Part shown: piece by piece, positions 8,178 to 18,455 of the stretch
How the letters are laid out: each line of letters begins with the position of its first letter
How positions within the stretch are numbered: the stretch's first letter is position 1
DNA from: an uncultured Shimia sp.
GTDB taxonomy: Bacteria; Pseudomonadota; Alphaproteobacteria; Rhodobacterales; Rhodobacteraceae
Direction of reading: 5' to 3'
NCBI RefSeq assembly: GCF_947498095.1
Contig: NZ_CANMJE010000001.1
Location: forward strand, 186,001-250,000
DNA: 64,000 nucleotides
Made by a program: the position numbers and the translations under genes
Notes under the pieces: model-generated
Told to the model about the DNA's origin: nothing
The model's input: only the letters and a program-made list of their open reading frames with translations
Database searches by the model: none

Positions 8178-8504
8178 TTAGTTCAGCTGGAAGTGCAGCG
8201 GATAAGCGCCGTCTTCAAACGGGCCAAAAAGGTCACCGATATCCGGATGGCTGACAGGCTCGCCGGAATAGTCGGCGATCAGGTTCTGCTCGGACACATA
8301 GGCGACATAGTAGGTCTGATCATTTTCCGCCAAAAGGTGATAAAACGGCTGATCCTTGACCGGACGTACGTCCTCGGGGATCGCGTCATACCATTCATCG
8401 GTATTGGAAAACTCTGGGTCTACATCAAACACGACCCCCCGAAAGGGATACTTTCGGTGACGGACAATCTGCCCGAGATGATATCTTGCACGTGTCTTCA
8501 ACAT
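8178..8504 (-). CDS. hspQ: Heat shock protein HspQ
   Basis: This 108-residue protein matches the HspQ/YccV family: it opens with YHLGQIVRHRKYPFRGVVFDVDP and continues with PFYHLLAE and a YVAYVSEQNL segment. In enterobacteria HspQ binds hemimethylated oriC DNA and enhances Lon specificity; the role here is assumed to be similar. It converges with the rhodanese gene, with about 20 nt between stops. A perfect CTTGAAA heptamer, the sigma-32 -35 consensus, lies 33-39 bases upstream of the start. Confidence 0.88.
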   Translation of the reverse strand: MLKTRARYHLGQIVRHRKYPFRGVVFDVDPEFSNTDEWYDAIPEDVRPVKDQPFYHLLAENDQTYYVAYVSEQNLIADYSGEPVSHPDIGDLFGPFEDGAYPLHFQLN

Positions 8505-8536
8505 TACTTGCAGCCCCTACCCCTCAAAGGTAGACC

Positions 8537-8543
8537 TTTCAAG
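8537..8543 (-). promoter_or_regulatory. CTTGAAA heptamer (sigma-32 -35-like) upstream of hspQ
   Basis: The minus strand reads CCCTTGAAA here, identical to the heat-shock sigma -35 core. A matching -10 is not clear, and a normal spacer would put transcription start very close to the hspQ ATG, so this is only a candidate. Confidence 0.3.
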
Positions 8544-8587
8544 GGCCATTTGTCCAACGCTCGGAGCCTTTTTTAGGGAAACAGTCT

Positions 8588-9469
8588 GTGAACCTTGCCT
8601 TAACAGTCCTCGAGATCGTTTCGCCGGTATTCCTGTTGGCGGGCATTGGCTTTGCATGGGTCAAAGCCGGGTTTGAATATAGAATTCAGTTTGTTACGCG
8701 CTTGGCGATGACGCTAGCTGTGCCCGCTCTGATTTTTGTCGCCCTGATGAAAACCAAGGTGGATTTGGCCGCTTTGGGCCAGCTGACGCTTGCTTCGGTC
8801 GTGGCCTATGGGCTGGTTGGCGCCGCTGGGGGCCTGATTTTGGCGATTTTACGCCTAAATCAACGCACCTATCTGGCGCCCTTTATCTTTGGCAACACCG
8901 GAAATCTTGGGTTGCCGTTGGCATTGTTTGCATTTGGACAGCCAGGACTAGAGCGCGCGGTCGTTCTGCTCGCGGTCAGTGCCGTGCTGTCATTTACAAT
9001 CGGGATCTGGCTTGTGGCAGGGCGCGGGTCGTTTCTGAAGATCCTGAAAGAGCCCATGATTGGCGCCACCTTGTTGGGGGCCGTGTTCCTGTGGCAGGGC
9101 TGGGAAACGCCTCGTTTCCTTACAAATACACTTGAACTGGTTGGCCAGATGGCCATTCCGATGATGCTGATCACATTGGGCGTCGCGGTGGCGAGGCTTA
9201 CACCAGGCCGCGTTGGAATTGCGATTGGATTGTCCCTTGTCAAGCTGGTGCTTTGCGCTGCGATTGCCTGGGGTGTTGGGTTGGCCTTTCAGCTTGATGA
9301 AATTTCTTTTGGGGTGCTGGTGCTGCAACTGGCGACGCCTGTCGCGGTCACCGCATATCTTTTGGCCGAGAAGTATGGTGCGGACAGCGAGGCCGTGGCC
9401 GGTTTTGTCGTTGTCTCGACCCTAACGTCCGTTGCCGGTCTGCCTCTTTTGATCGCACTTCTGGTCTAA
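8588..9469 (+). CDS. AEC family transporter (auxin efflux carrier fold)
   Basis: The 293-residue membrane protein has about ten hydrophobic segments in two halves, the layout of the AEC/BART superfamily. Recognisable stretches are VSPVFLLAGIGFAWVK at the start, FGNTGNLGLPLALFAFG in the first half and LQLATPVAVTAYLLAEKYG in the second. The start is a GTG preceded by AGGGAAA. Members export or import small organic acids such as malate or malonate, so the substrate is not predictable. It is divergent from hspQ with an 83-bp shared upstream region. Confidence 0.88.
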   Translation: MNLALTVLEIVSPVFLLAGIGFAWVKAGFEYRIQFVTRLAMTLAVPALIFVALMKTKVDLAALGQLTLASVVAYGLVGAAGGLILAILRLNQRTYLAPFIFGNTGNLGLPLALFAFGQPGLERAVVLLAVSAVLSFTIGIWLVAGRGSFLKILKEPMIGATLLGAVFLWQGWETPRFLTNTLELVGQMAIPMMLITLGVAVARLTPGRVGIAIGLSLVKLVLCAAIAWGVGLAFQLDEISFGVLVLQLATPVAVTAYLLAEKYGADSEAVAGFVVVSTLTSVAGLPLLIALLV

Positions 9470-9544
9470 ACGCGGCTTTGTGATTTCCCCATCCGCAGCA
9501 ATCGGGTAGACTGCAAAAAAATACAAAAACATAGCGAGAGGCAG

Positions 9545-10135
9545 ATGAGCAGATTCTTTCGCGCGCTGATGATCTTTGTGCTGGTCGCATCCTGTGGCGG
9601 AGGAGGGTATGATACTCCGCCGCGTAATCTGGATGATGCCTGTTCAATCCTGAAACAGCGCCCGCAATTCATCAAGGCGTTCAAGGCCACCCAGCGCAAG
9701 TGGGGGGTCCCGGTCAACGTGCAAATGGCCATCATCTATCAAGAGAGCAAGTTCGACGCTGATGCGCGAACGCCCTATAAATACGTGTTGGGCGTGCTAC
9801 CGATGGGCCGCCAGAGCAGCGCCTTTGGCTATTCGCAAGCGCTGGACGCAACTTGGGATCAGTACCGCCGCGAAACCGGCAGCCGGTCTGCCCGTCGCGA
9901 CAACATCCGCGATGCGACAGATTTCATGGGCTGGTACATGAACGAAACCAAAGAGCGTAACGGCATATCTCTGAGCGACGCGCGCAATCAGTATCTGGCC
10001 TATCACGACGGCCATACCGGCTTTGCCCGCGGGACGTACAAAAACAAGTCCTGGCTGATGCGCATTGCGCAAGAGGTCCAGGATCGGGCCGTGATGTACC
10101 AGTTCCAGCTAGAGAAATGCGCGCGTATTCGCTGA
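9545..10135 (+). CDS. Lipoprotein with lytic transglycosylase (SLT) domain
   Basis: The 196-residue protein has a lipoprotein signal: hydrophobic MIFVLVASC with the acylated Cys17. An SLT-like domain follows, with Glu67 in MAIIYQESKFDADA at the catalytic position and SAFGYSQALDATW replacing the usual GLMQ motif. A later YLAYHDGHTGFARG segment matches the substrate-groove motif. It is expected to cleave peptidoglycan glycan strands from the outer membrane or periplasm. The start follows GAGAGGCAG. It converges on lolA. Confidence 0.83.
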   Translation: MSRFFRALMIFVLVASCGGGGYDTPPRNLDDACSILKQRPQFIKAFKATQRKWGVPVNVQMAIIYQESKFDADARTPYKYVLGVLPMGRQSSAFGYSQALDATWDQYRRETGSRSARRDNIRDATDFMGWYMNETKERNGISLSDARNQYLAYHDGHTGFARGTYKNKSWLMRIAQEVQDRAVMYQFQLEKCARIR

Positions 10136-10156
10136 CGCAAACATGGGTCGCGCGAT

Positions 10157-10756
10157 TTACTGCGTGCGGCCCATATGAAGCTCAATGTTGAAGAGCGTGT
10201 TCTTCAGGTTAAGCCCAACATCCATGTCACCCAGAATGACAGTGGTTTTGCCACCAGACCCGTCATTGATGATCCACTGACGCAATTGCACCGGGTCGGC
10301 GGTAAACATTAGCTGAATGTTGCCATATTCCGGATGCTCCGGATCTTGCGCCGTAACCACCGTGGCTGTGCCGTCAAACGAATGGCCGACCACCATGTTG
10401 GCTTTGTCCAGATCTACCTTGCGCGCAAGGATCACCGACAGCGGCGTACGTTTCAGCGGATAGGTTTCCGGGGGTTGGTTCGATCGCCCGTCAAAAATCG
10501 CGACTGTGTTGGCACTGGCCAAGACCATTGCCTCGGCAGGGGGATCATACTCAAATCGCACGCGGCCAGGTCGTTTTAAGTAAAACTGGCCGGTCGAAAT
10601 TGATCCGTCATCGTTGACCTGCGTAAAGGCAGTCTTGGCCGTTTTGAGATCGTTGAGATAGTCCGAAATATCCTGCAGCGGTAGGATTTCGGCCATCGTG
10701 GGCAATGCCATTGCCAGAAACGCGGCGGGCGCGGTGAGGATACGCAACATCTTCAT
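10157..10756 (-). CDS. lolA: Outer membrane lipoprotein chaperone LolA
   Basis: The 199-residue protein has an N-terminal signal peptide (about residues 1-22, ending LPTMA) and the LolA/LolB half-barrel pattern, including GQFYLKRPGRVRFEYDPP, the best conserved block of the family. It carries lipoproteins across the periplasm from the LolCDE transporter to the outer membrane. It lies about 70 nt downstream of ftsK on the same strand, an arrangement common in alphaproteobacteria. Confidence 0.9.
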   Translation of the reverse strand: MKMLRILTAPAAFLAMALPTMAEILPLQDISDYLNDLKTAKTAFTQVNDDGSISTGQFYLKRPGRVRFEYDPPAEAMVLASANTVAIFDGRSNQPPETYPLKRTPLSVILARKVDLDKANMVVGHSFDGTATVVTAQDPEHPEYGNIQLMFTADPVQLRQWIINDGSGGKTTVILGDMDVGLNLKNTLFNIELHMGRTQ

Positions 10757-10825
10757 GCCTCATAGGTAGTCATTGGATCGTGCCAGATACACCCCGGCAC
10801 GATCACATTTGCGCGTTTCCGCCGA

Positions 10826-13636
10826 TTACTGCTCGGGCACCAGAATTTCGCGCTTTCCGACATGGTTGGCAGCGCTGACCAAATTCTGATCTTCCATCTG
10901 TTCGACCAATCGGGCCGCTTTGTTGTAGCCAATCGCCAATTTGCGCTGGATGTACGAGGTCGAGCACTTGCGATCCTTGATAACAATCGCCACGGCCTGA
11001 TCGTAGAGCGCATCTTCGCCATCCGTGTTGCCACCCAGCCCAAGAACTGCATCAATATTGTCAGCGGCACCTTCTTCAGGCCCCTCGACAACACCGCCAA
11101 CATACTCTGGCTCTCCAAAGCTCTTGAGATGGTTTACTATCTCTTCGACCTCTTCATCACTGACAAAGGGGCCATGGCAGCGCGTGATCTTGGCGCCACC
11201 CGCCATGTAGAGCATGTCGCCCATTCCCAACAGTTGTTCGGCACCCATTTCACCCAGAATGGTGCGGCTATCGATTTTCGAGGTCACCTGGAAAGAAATT
11301 CGGGTGGGGAAGTTCGCCTTGATCGTACCGGTGATCACGTCGACCGAGGGGCGCTGAGTTGCCATGATGATGTGAATACCTGAGGCTCGCGCCATCTGCG
11401 CCAGACGCTGGATACAGGCTTCGATCTCTTTACCCGCGACCATCATCAGGTCAGCCATCTCGTCGACGATAACCACGATGTATGGCATCTTTTCTGGCAT
11501 CAACTCTTCAGTCTCGAACACTGGTTCGCCGGTATCGTCGTCAAAACCCGTCTGGACCGTACGGCTGAACATCTCGCCCTTGCCTAGCGCATCCGCGACA
11601 CGGCCGTTGTATCCGTCGATATTGCGAACGCCCATTTTGGACATCTTGCGATAACGCTCTTCCATCTCGCCGACGACCCATTTCAGGGCAACAACCGCCT
11701 TTTTGGGGTCCGTCACAACGGGGCTGAGCAAGTGGGGAATGCCATCATAGACGCTGAGTTCCAGCATCTTGGGATCGATCATGATCATGCGACACTCTTC
11801 CGGGGTCAGGCGATAGAGCAGTGACAGGATCATTGTGTTGATCGCCACGGATTTACCCGAGCCGGTTGTCCCTGCGATCAGCAGGTGAGGCATCTTGGCA
11901 AGGTTTGCGACAACCGAGTCGCCGCCGATATCCTTACCCAGAGCCAGTGGTAGTTTCATGTTGGTGTCATCGAAATCACGGCTAGACAGAATCTCGCGCA
12001 GGACCACTTTTTCGCGGTTTTCATTTGGCAGTTCGATACCAATCACGCTGCGGCCCGGCACCGTGGACACACGGGCAGAGAGGGCCGACATGGAACGTGC
12101 AATGTCATCGGACAGGCCAATTACGCGCGACGCTTTAAGACCCGGCGCGGGCTCAAGCTCGTACATCGTGACCACGGGGCCCGGACGCACACTGACAATC
12201 TCGCCTTTGACGCCGTAGTCGTCCAGAACCGCCTCAAGCATCCGAGCGTTTTCTTCCAAGGCCTCATCGCTCAGGTGATGCCGTTGAATGTCCATAGGGT
12301 TGGCCAACAGGTTGAGCGGAGGCAATTCAAACTCGGCCTTATTGTCCTCGAACGCGAGCGAGGGCTGCGCTTCGGCTTTGGCACGCGTCGACGGTTGCAC
12401 CGCCTTGTTTTGACGTGGCTGTACGACCTTGCGAGGTTCTGCCGTAGGAATGACAGGCGCCTGTGGCGTCGCGACCGGCTCGTGTTGCAAGGGCAATACG
12501 TCCATTGATGACTCGGCATCCATTGCGGCCGGGGATGCTGTCAGCGGAGGCTCAGGAGGCAAACCGTTATGCGGTGCTGCGTTTAGTATCAAGGGATCCG
12601 GACCACGTCCCTGGGTTAGGGGCGCTACTTCCTCGACTGGCGGTTCCTGCGGATACTCCGACTGTTCCTTGCGCGTGCGGATCACGTCGGCGATCTTGGC
12701 GCGGATACGGTCTTCTCCGGGTGCATCGTCGAAATCATCGGCAAAGACGTTTTCGACCAACTCGGGTTCGGGCATGGGGTCTGTGCGCTTGATCAGCGCG
12801 GGCATGCGAGCCAACAGACCAACCTTGGCAGGCGCTTCAGGCTCAACCGGAGCTCTCAGCTTTGGCTCGGCTTCGAGAACCACGTCATCCCAACCGGTCT
12901 GGGCCGCGGCTTGCATTTCTGCTTCGGCGTCCGCTTTGCGTTCTGCCCGGCGTTGCTTGGCGTTTTGTGCTGCTAGCGCCGCACCGCCCATTCCTTTGCC
13001 CAAAAGGGTCATGATCTGTGCATAGCTCAGGATCACGCCAACAATCAGAAAACGTACAATCTGTTTCAGTTCGGGGCGCGTGAAGCCAAGGACAAAGGCT
13101 GCCAAGGTTACAAAGGCGAGGCCGACGACCAAAGACATCACTTTGAGCCCGGTCGCAGCACCAATTGGAAGGATTGTCAGGACAGCGCCCAGAACGGTGT
13201 CGCCAAACAGGCCGCCCAGACCAAAACTATGTGTCCAGCTTGATCCGGGAACGAGAGTAGAGGCATAGACAGACGCCAAGGCGATCATAATGGGTGCAAA
13301 AATAACGCGGCTGAGGGCCCGGTCTTCTCCGACATGCAGGACGAACCGAAGACCCCAGGCTCCAAACAACATGGGCAAACCCCAGCTGCCCCAGCCGACA
13401 ATCATGAACAAGGGTGCGGCGATCGAGGCGCCCAAACCACCCATCCAGTTTTTGACAGGGGCATCCGTTGCAGAGATCCAGCTGGGATCATTGGGGTCAT
13501 ATGACGTGATCATGGCCGCGGCCATACATCCCAGGACGATCAGCGCAATGCCAACCAGTTCCTTGCCGCGTTTCTCAATAGCGGCTTGTGTCGTGCTATC
13601 CAAAAGTGGATCTCGGCCCCTTGCCTGATATGCCAT
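10826..13636 (-). CDS. ftsK: DNA translocase FtsK
   Basis: The 936-residue protein has an N-terminal membrane domain with about four to five helices (residues 25-220), a linker rich in Pro, Glu and Ala (about 225-440), and a RecA-like motor. The Walker A motif GTTGSGKS is at residues 589-596 and the Walker B segment is [12 protein letters not shown]. The C-terminal winged-helix gamma domain ([19 protein letters not shown]) recognises KOPS sites and activates XerD in E. coli. FtsK couples chromosome segregation to septum closure. The start ATG at 13636 is shortly downstream of the aminotransferase stop, so the two may share a transcript. Confidence 0.96.
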   Translation of the reverse strand: MAYQARGRDPLLDSTTQAAIEKRGKELVGIALIVLGCMAAAMITSYDPNDPSWISATDAPVKNWMGGLGASIAAPLFMIVGWGSWGLPMLFGAWGLRFVLHVGEDRALSRVIFAPIMIALASVYASTLVPGSSWTHSFGLGGLFGDTVLGAVLTILPIGAATGLKVMSLVVGLAFVTLAAFVLGFTRPELKQIVRFLIVGVILSYAQIMTLLGKGMGGAALAAQNAKQRRAERKADAEAEMQAAAQTGWDDVVLEAEPKLRAPVEPEAPAKVGLLARMPALIKRTDPMPEPELVENVFADDFDDAPGEDRIRAKIADVIRTRKEQSEYPQEPPVEEVAPLTQGRGPDPLILNAAPHNGLPPEPPLTASPAAMDAESSMDVLPLQHEPVATPQAPVIPTAEPRKVVQPRQNKAVQPSTRAKAEAQPSLAFEDNKAEFELPPLNLLANPMDIQRHHLSDEALEENARMLEAVLDDYGVKGEIVSVRPGPVVTMYELEPAPGLKASRVIGLSDDIARSMSALSARVSTVPGRSVIGIELPNENREKVVLREILSSRDFDDTNMKLPLALGKDIGGDSVVANLAKMPHLLIAGTTGSGKSVAINTMILSLLYRLTPEECRMIMIDPKMLELSVYDGIPHLLSPVVTDPKKAVVALKWVVGEMEERYRKMSKMGVRNIDGYNGRVADALGKGEMFSRTVQTGFDDDTGEPVFETEELMPEKMPYIVVIVDEMADLMMVAGKEIEACIQRLAQMARASGIHIIMATQRPSVDVITGTIKANFPTRISFQVTSKIDSRTILGEMGAEQLLGMGDMLYMAGGAKITRCHGPFVSDEEVEEIVNHLKSFGEPEYVGGVVEGPEEGAADNIDAVLGLGGNTDGEDALYDQAVAIVIKDRKCSTSYIQRKLAIGYNKAARLVEQMEDQNLVSAANHVGKREILVPEQ

Positions 13637-13652
13637 ACTCGTTCCCTCGTTC

Positions 13653-14828
13653 TTATCCGTAGAGACAGTCGCGCAATGTCGTCAGCGCGCGCTGTACCTC
13701 GGTTTTTGGAGCCACCAAGGCGACTCGAATAAATTTTTCGCCGGGGTTTCCGGCTTCTGTATCGCGGCTGAGATAGGCTCCGGGCAAAACCCGGATGCCA
13801 GTCTCAGTCCATGCTTTCATCGCAGCAGCTTCGCCCTTGTCGACAGGTAACCACAGGAAAAACCCTGCTGGCGGGCTGACATAGCCGGGAACCCCCGACA
13901 GGATATCATCCGCAGCCTCAAACTTCTCGGCATAGAGCGCGCGGTTTTCGACAACATGCGCCTCGTCGGCCCAAACCTTTGCCGCCGCCATCTGCAACGG
14001 CAAAGGCAACGGCGCCCCGGAATAGGCCCGCAGCTGACGAATACGGCGAATGCTCTCTGGCCCGCCTGCAACGAACCCCGAGCGCAATCCTGGAAGGTTC
14101 GAGCGTTTGGACAGCGAGTGAAACACCACCACGCGCTCTGGATCGGCGCCCAGTTCGGCCGCCATCTCCAGAGCGCCCACAGGCGGTGTGGTCCGGTAAA
14201 TCTCGGAGTAGCATTCGTCAGCAAAAATCTTGAAATCGTGTTTTTCGGCCAGCGCAAACAACGTTGACCAATACGCTCGATCCGCCACCGCCCCCTGCGG
14301 GTTGGAGGGTGTACAGATATAGGCGATTGCGGTGCGATCCAGGGCATCGGCCGGCAGGCCTGCGTAATCTGGCAGAAACCCGGTCTCGGCGGTGGTGTTG
14401 ACGAACACCGGTTCGGCCCCGACGGAAATCGCGGCAACGGCATAGACTTGGTAAAACGGGTTTGGCGTCAAAACGACAGGGCGGTGGCCGTTCTTGGTTT
14501 CGGGACACAGCGCCATTGCCGCGTTGTAAAGCCCTTCGCGTGTGCCGTTCAAAGCCATGATCTGGCTCTCCGGCACAGAAACATCATACCTCTGCATGAT
14601 CCAATCAGAGATCGCGTCCAGCAATTCGGGCGCGCCCTCGTTCGGGGGATAGCGGTTAAATCCTTCGGCGTGTTCGGCGATGACATCCGTAACCCAAGCC
14701 GGAAACTTATGTTTCGGCTCTCCGATGGTCATATGCACAACGTCGCCGCCGGGCTGATGGTGATCCAACAGCGCGCGCAAACGCGGGAACGCATAAGCCG
14801 GTAGGTTCGAGAACCGCTCGGGAAACAT
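13653..14828 (-). CDS. PLP-dependent class I/II aminotransferase (DapC-like)
   Basis: The ATG at 14828 follows TTGAGGCAG; an upstream TTG would add five residues. The 391-residue protein has the fold-type I aminotransferase pattern: the substrate loop near [32 protein letters not shown], and Lys241 in [15 protein letters not shown], which forms the Schiff base with PLP. The family best resembles N-succinyldiaminopimelate aminotransferases of lysine biosynthesis, but broad-specificity relatives exist. dapA lies in the same window at 36.6 kb, not adjacent. Confidence 0.88.
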   Translation of the reverse strand: MFPERFSNLPAYAFPRLRALLDHHQPGGDVVHMTIGEPKHKFPAWVTDVIAEHAEGFNRYPPNEGAPELLDAISDWIMQRYDVSVPESQIMALNGTREGLYNAAMALCPETKNGHRPVVLTPNPFYQVYAVAAISVGAEPVFVNTTAETGFLPDYAGLPADALDRTAIAYICTPSNPQGAVADRAYWSTLFALAEKHDFKIFADECYSEIYRTTPPVGALEMAAELGADPERVVVFHSLSKRSNLPGLRSGFVAGGPESIRRIRQLRAYSGAPLPLPLQMAAAKVWADEAHVVENRALYAEKFEAADDILSGVPGYVSPPAGFFLWLPVDKGEAAAMKAWTETGIRVLPGAYLSRDTEAGNPGEKFIRVALVAPKTEVQRALTTLRDCLYG

Positions 14829-14848
14829 CTTCAACTGCCTCAAGGTTC

Positions 14849-14874
14849 GGGGTCATTGCGCCCCGTTTGACCCC
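14849..14874. promoter_or_regulatory. 7-bp inverted repeat upstream of the aminotransferase gene
   Basis: GGGGTCA at 14849-14855 and TGACCCC at 14868-14874 form a perfect inverted repeat with 12 bp between arms. It lies about 20 bp upstream of the aminotransferase start, a plausible operator position. No factor is identified. Confidence 0.35.
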
Positions 14875-14959
14875 AAATTACCCAAGCAAGCCCTCTACGT
14901 CCAGAAAAATGCCTGCGTTTCCGACAGTTGTGTCTTTTGAGTCAGCCGCACTTTGGCGC

Positions 14960-16291
14960 TTAGGTGCGGATCACCGGTTCTACGGCTGCAGCCACACGCA
15001 ACAGGCGCTCTTCTTCCATCGGCGCACCCAGCATCATCAACCCACAACTAGGCGCGTTGGTTGGCAGGGAAACCCCACATAGCCCCATCAGATTGCCGAT
15101 CCGGGTGTTTCGCAGCGCCAGAAGGTTCTCGACCACGTAATACTCGTGATCATTCATAAGACGATCTGCGTCCGGTGGCAGAATAGGGGCTGTTGGCAAG
15201 AGAACTGCATCATAGCTGGCGACGCGTTGGTCCCATTCGAGCCGCAAAGCCTCAAGAGATTTCCATGCGGCGACATAGGTTGGACCATCAAAGCCGGCTC
15301 CAGCCCGGAAACGTTCCAAAACCTGATCAAACATCAAGTCCGGTGAGGCTTCGATCACGTCCCGCCACAATCCATAGGCTTCTGCAGTGAACAGTGGTGC
15401 ACTGAGCTGAAGGGCATTGGCCACTTCTGGGGCATCGATCTCTTCAATTTCGGCGCCCATATCACCCAAGCGCGCAACGGCGTCTTGAAAGGCCGCCAAA
15501 GGCGCCTCGCGAACGTCGTCAAAGGCCGCAGTCTGAAGAACCGCAAACCGCTTACCCTGAAGGCTTGCGCCGCGAAGATCAGCCACTTGCCCCCCTTCGA
15601 GCATAGCCAGCATCATGGCCGCGTCTTCAACCGTGCGGCACAGGGGCCCGACCGTATCAAACCGCTCGCACAACGGAACAACACCGTCTGCCGACACCCG
15701 ACCTTCGGTCGTTTTCAGACCGACGAGATCGTTCCAAGCCGACGGGATGCGAACCGACCCGCCGGTGTCTGACCCGACACCAACCGCCGCCAACCCAAAA
15801 GCCACTGACGCTGCGGCCCCAGAAGATGACCCGCCGGGAACCGCCCGTGGATCGTTGATGCAAGGTGGCGTCGCCGTCATCGGGTTCAATCCAAGACCAG
15901 AGAACGCCAATTCGGACATATGTGTTTTCCCAAGGCAGACCAAACCCATTGCGGTCGCATTGATGAGTACCTGCGCGTCTTGCTCAGGCACCCGCCCCTT
16001 CAAAAGGCGCGATCCGGCTTCGGTTGCTACGCCCGCACTGTCAAACAGGTCTTTCCAACTGATCGGGACGCCATCCAGCAGAGATAGACGTTGACCGGCG
16101 CGGGCGCGTTCTGCCGCCGCCTCAGCCTCGGCCAGAGCCCGATCATAGGTCACGACTGAGTATATCCTGTCACGGGCATCATGACTGTCGATGGCCCCAA
16201 GAAAGGCCTGTGTCAGTGCCACAGGGTCAATTGACCCATCTCCAATTCCACGCCCCAGATCGGCCGCGCTCATCTCTAACCAATCAAACAT
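14960..16291 (-). CDS. Amidase (amidase-signature family)
   Basis: The 443-residue protein carries the amidase-signature triad: Lys80 in GVPISWKDLF, cis-Ser155 in PGGSSSGAA and the nucleophile Ser179 in GSDTGGSVRIPS. Such enzymes hydrolyse linear amides, or act as GatA-type subunits. No gatB or gatC lies nearby, so a stand-alone hydrolase is more likely. Start ATG 16291 has GAGGGAA in front. It is divergent from the UbiH-like gene, with 89 bp between starts. Confidence 0.88.
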   Translation of the reverse strand: MFDWLEMSAADLGRGIGDGSIDPVALTQAFLGAIDSHDARDRIYSVVTYDRALAEAEAAAERARAGQRLSLLDGVPISWKDLFDSAGVATEAGSRLLKGRVPEQDAQVLINATAMGLVCLGKTHMSELAFSGLGLNPMTATPPCINDPRAVPGGSSSGAAASVAFGLAAVGVGSDTGGSVRIPSAWNDLVGLKTTEGRVSADGVVPLCERFDTVGPLCRTVEDAAMMLAMLEGGQVADLRGASLQGKRFAVLQTAAFDDVREAPLAAFQDAVARLGDMGAEIEEIDAPEVANALQLSAPLFTAEAYGLWRDVIEASPDLMFDQVLERFRAGAGFDGPTYVAAWKSLEALRLEWDQRVASYDAVLLPTAPILPPDADRLMNDHEYYVVENLLALRNTRIGNLMGLCGVSLPTNAPSCGLMMLGAPMEEERLLRVAAAVEPVIRT

Positions 16292-16380
16292 TGCAATTCC
16301 CTCGCCTTATCCCCGTGAATATGACGGTAGCGGCCTTGGGTAGCATGGACAATCCCACAGACTCGCGCATATTGATGTCC

Positions 16381-17595
16381 ATGAGCTATGACACCGATAT
16401 TCTGATCTCTGGCGGTGGCCTTAATGGCCCGGCCTTGGCGCTGGGGCTGGCACGGGCCGGGTTCAACGTGACCGTTGTGGACGCCCGCCCGGAAACCGCG
16501 CGTGCAGGCGACAATTTCGATGGGCGCGGCTATGCCTTGGCCTTGGCCTCAAAACGACTGCTGAGCGCCATTGGCGTCTGGCAACGTGTCGCTGAAAGCG
16601 CCCAGCCCATGAACGAAATCAAGGTGTCCGATGGCCGCTCGGGTGAGGGCCCATCGCCGTTCTTCCTGCATTTCGACCACACAGAAATCGAAGAAGGCCC
16701 AATGGGCTTTATGCTCGAAGACCGCTTTCTGTACCGTGCTTTTCTGGATGCTATGCAGGAACAAGAGCGCATTACCAAGATCACCGAAGACAGCGTTGTC
16801 GGGCAAGAGATCGACACGACGGGTGTGACGGTCACTTTGGCCACTGGCAAAACGCTGCGTGCACGTCTTTTGGTTGGATGCGACGGGCGTCAAAGCGGTG
16901 TGGCAAAACGGGCTGGCATCAAACGCACGGGCTGGGGTTACGGCCAAACGGCCTTGGTTTGCGCCATTGCACACGAAAAGCCGCACAACGGGATTGCCCA
17001 TCAGTTCTTTATGCCTCCCGGACCACTCGCGATCCTGCCACTCCCCGGTAACATGTCCTCAATTGTCTGGAGCGAAACCGACGAGAATGCCCGCCGTATT
17101 CACGCTCTTTCAGACGAAGATTATATGGCCATGCTACGCCCTCGTTTCGGAGATTTCCTTGGTGAGATTGAGCTGGCCGGGGCACGGTTCACTTATCCGC
17201 TGAATTTGACTGTTGCGAACGAATTCGTGGCAGAGCGTGTCGCCCTGGTTGGGGATGCCGCCCACGGTATGCACCCCATCGCCGGGCAAGGCCTGAACGC
17301 CGGTCTGCGCGATGTCGGGGCGTTGGTGCAAATCCTGGACGAGGCGAAAAAACGCGGCGAAGATTTTTCCAGTATTGACGTTCTTGAGCGTTTTCAGGAA
17401 TGGCGTCGCTTTGACACGCATGCTCTAGTGGCGGCGACAGACCTTACCAACAAATTGTTTTCAAACGACAATCCGTTGCTACGACTGGGGCGCGACATTG
17501 GCATGGGTTTGGTCAATGCCTCCCCTGCCCTGCGCCGTACCTTTATGAGAGAAGCAGCTGGACTAACCGGAGAACTGCCGAACTTGATGCGCTGA
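16381..17595 (+). CDS. UbiH/UbiF/COQ6-family FAD-dependent hydroxylase
   Basis: The 404-residue protein has the Rossmann FAD motif ISGGGLNGPALALGLARAG near its start, the DG motif LLVGCDGRQSGVA, and the family block GDAAHGMHPIAGQGLNAGLRD. These mark ubiquinone-pathway aromatic hydroxylases. Which ring position it hydroxylates cannot be told. ATGs at 16375 and 16381 are both possible starts; a longer frame to 16210 would run into the divergent amidase gene and adds no recognisable sequence. The Trm112 gene converges 6 nt after the stop. Confidence 0.9.
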   Translation: MSYDTDILISGGGLNGPALALGLARAGFNVTVVDARPETARAGDNFDGRGYALALASKRLLSAIGVWQRVAESAQPMNEIKVSDGRSGEGPSPFFLHFDHTEIEEGPMGFMLEDRFLYRAFLDAMQEQERITKITEDSVVGQEIDTTGVTVTLATGKTLRARLLVGCDGRQSGVAKRAGIKRTGWGYGQTALVCAIAHEKPHNGIAHQFFMPPGPLAILPLPGNMSSIVWSETDENARRIHALSDEDYMAMLRPRFGDFLGEIELAGARFTYPLNLTVANEFVAERVALVGDAAHGMHPIAGQGLNAGLRDVGALVQILDEAKKRGEDFSSIDVLERFQEWRRFDTHALVAATDLTNKLFSNDNPLLRLGRDIGMGLVNASPALRRTFMREAAGLTGELPNLMR

Positions 17596-17601
17596 CCGGC
17601 G

Positions 17602-17787
17602 TTAGTCGATCTTTCGCGCCTCATCCACCAGCATGACCGGGATACCGTTGCGGATAGGAAAAGCCAACTTGGCGGTTTCCGAAATCAGTTCCTGAGCTTC
17701 CGCATCGTATTTCAGTGTGTTGCGGGTCTCGGGACAGATCAACGCCTCTAACATACGTCGGTCCAAGCCGGTTTTCGCGTCGCTCAT
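17602..17787 (-). CDS. Trm112 family protein
   Basis: A 61-residue protein with the Trm112 pattern: [17 protein letters not shown] followed by [19 protein letters not shown]. Only one of the usual zinc-binding cysteines remains, as in many bacterial members. In eukaryotes and archaea Trm112 activates several methyltransferases. Its bacterial role is less defined. Its start overlaps the stop of the LON-domain gene by 4 nt, so translation is probably coupled. Confidence 0.9.
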   Translation of the reverse strand: MSDAKTGLDRRMLEALICPETRNTLKYDAEAQELISETAKLAFPIRNGIPVMLVDEARKID

Positions 17788-18428
17788 TGCATCAAATCCT
17801 CTCCGGCGCCGCCCAGCAGCGCAAATTCGATCAGAGTGATAAGCGTTTCCCGTCGGGTTGCCAAGCTAGGGGCCTCTAACAAGGCCTGCTTATCCTCTGG
17901 CGCGAGGTCCAGCAGCATCGACAGAGAGTTTATCAGCAACTCGTCATTTGCATCTTTGAGCGTATCCCAGTCCGTCGACAGATCCATGGCGCCAAAGTAT
18001 TTTTCCAAGAGCGCCATAAAATCGGCGCGTGCAAACACCTCGTCTTTTTCCGAAGGGCCAAGATCACGTTCGAAGCCCTCCCAACTGACATCGCAACGGC
18101 GATAGGGCTGAAACCCTTCGACCTCTCGAAGCACCCGAAAACGTGATACGCCCGACAGCGTGATCAAGTACCGATGATCCTCGGTTTCAGAGAACTGAGT
18201 GATACGTCCAGCACAGCCGATCATGTGCAGCCCAGCACCATCGCGACCCGGCACATCATTGGGCTGAACCATGCCAATAAGCCGCTCCGGAGTTTTCAAC
18301 GCATCATCAAGCATGGTCAGGTAGCGCGGTTCAAAGATGTGCAACGGCAAGCGTGAACGGGGCAATAGAAGCGCCCCGGGCAACGGAAAAATGGCCAGTG
18401 TATCCGGCAGATCAGCGACTTTGAACAT
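17784..18428 (-). CDS. LON substrate-binding-domain protein
   Basis: The 214-residue protein corresponds only to the N-terminal (LAN/PUA-like) domain of Lon protease: [28 protein letters not shown] at residues 13-40, with no AAA or protease domain. Such stand-alone proteins are common in alphaproteobacteria, usually between a YbbN thioredoxin and a Trm112 gene as here. Function is unknown; a role in protein quality control is a guess from the domain. Confidence 0.88.
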   Translation of the reverse strand: MFKVADLPDTLAIFPLPGALLLPRSRLPLHIFEPRYLTMLDDALKTPERLIGMVQPNDVPGRDGAGLHMIGCAGRITQFSETEDHRYLITLSGVSRFRVLREVEGFQPYRRCDVSWEGFERDLGPSEKDEVFARADFMALLEKYFGAMDLSTDWDTLKDANDELLINSLSMLLDLAPEDKQALLEAPSLATRRETLITLIEFALLGGAGEDLMQ

Positions 18429-18455
18429 AGTCCAAATGGTAGCGCATTCGCGCTC

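Noticed and set aside
9606-9625. GATACTCCGCCG as a further copy of the 35-nt repeat
   Set aside because: Only about 11 bases match and the site is inside the coding sequence of the lipoprotein transglycosylase.
16224-16237. Perfect palindrome GGGTCAATTGACCC resembling the one at 3431
   Set aside because: It is inside the amidase coding region (residues about 19-23) and codes for conserved-looking sequence; two CAATTG palindromes in 64 kb can arise by chance.
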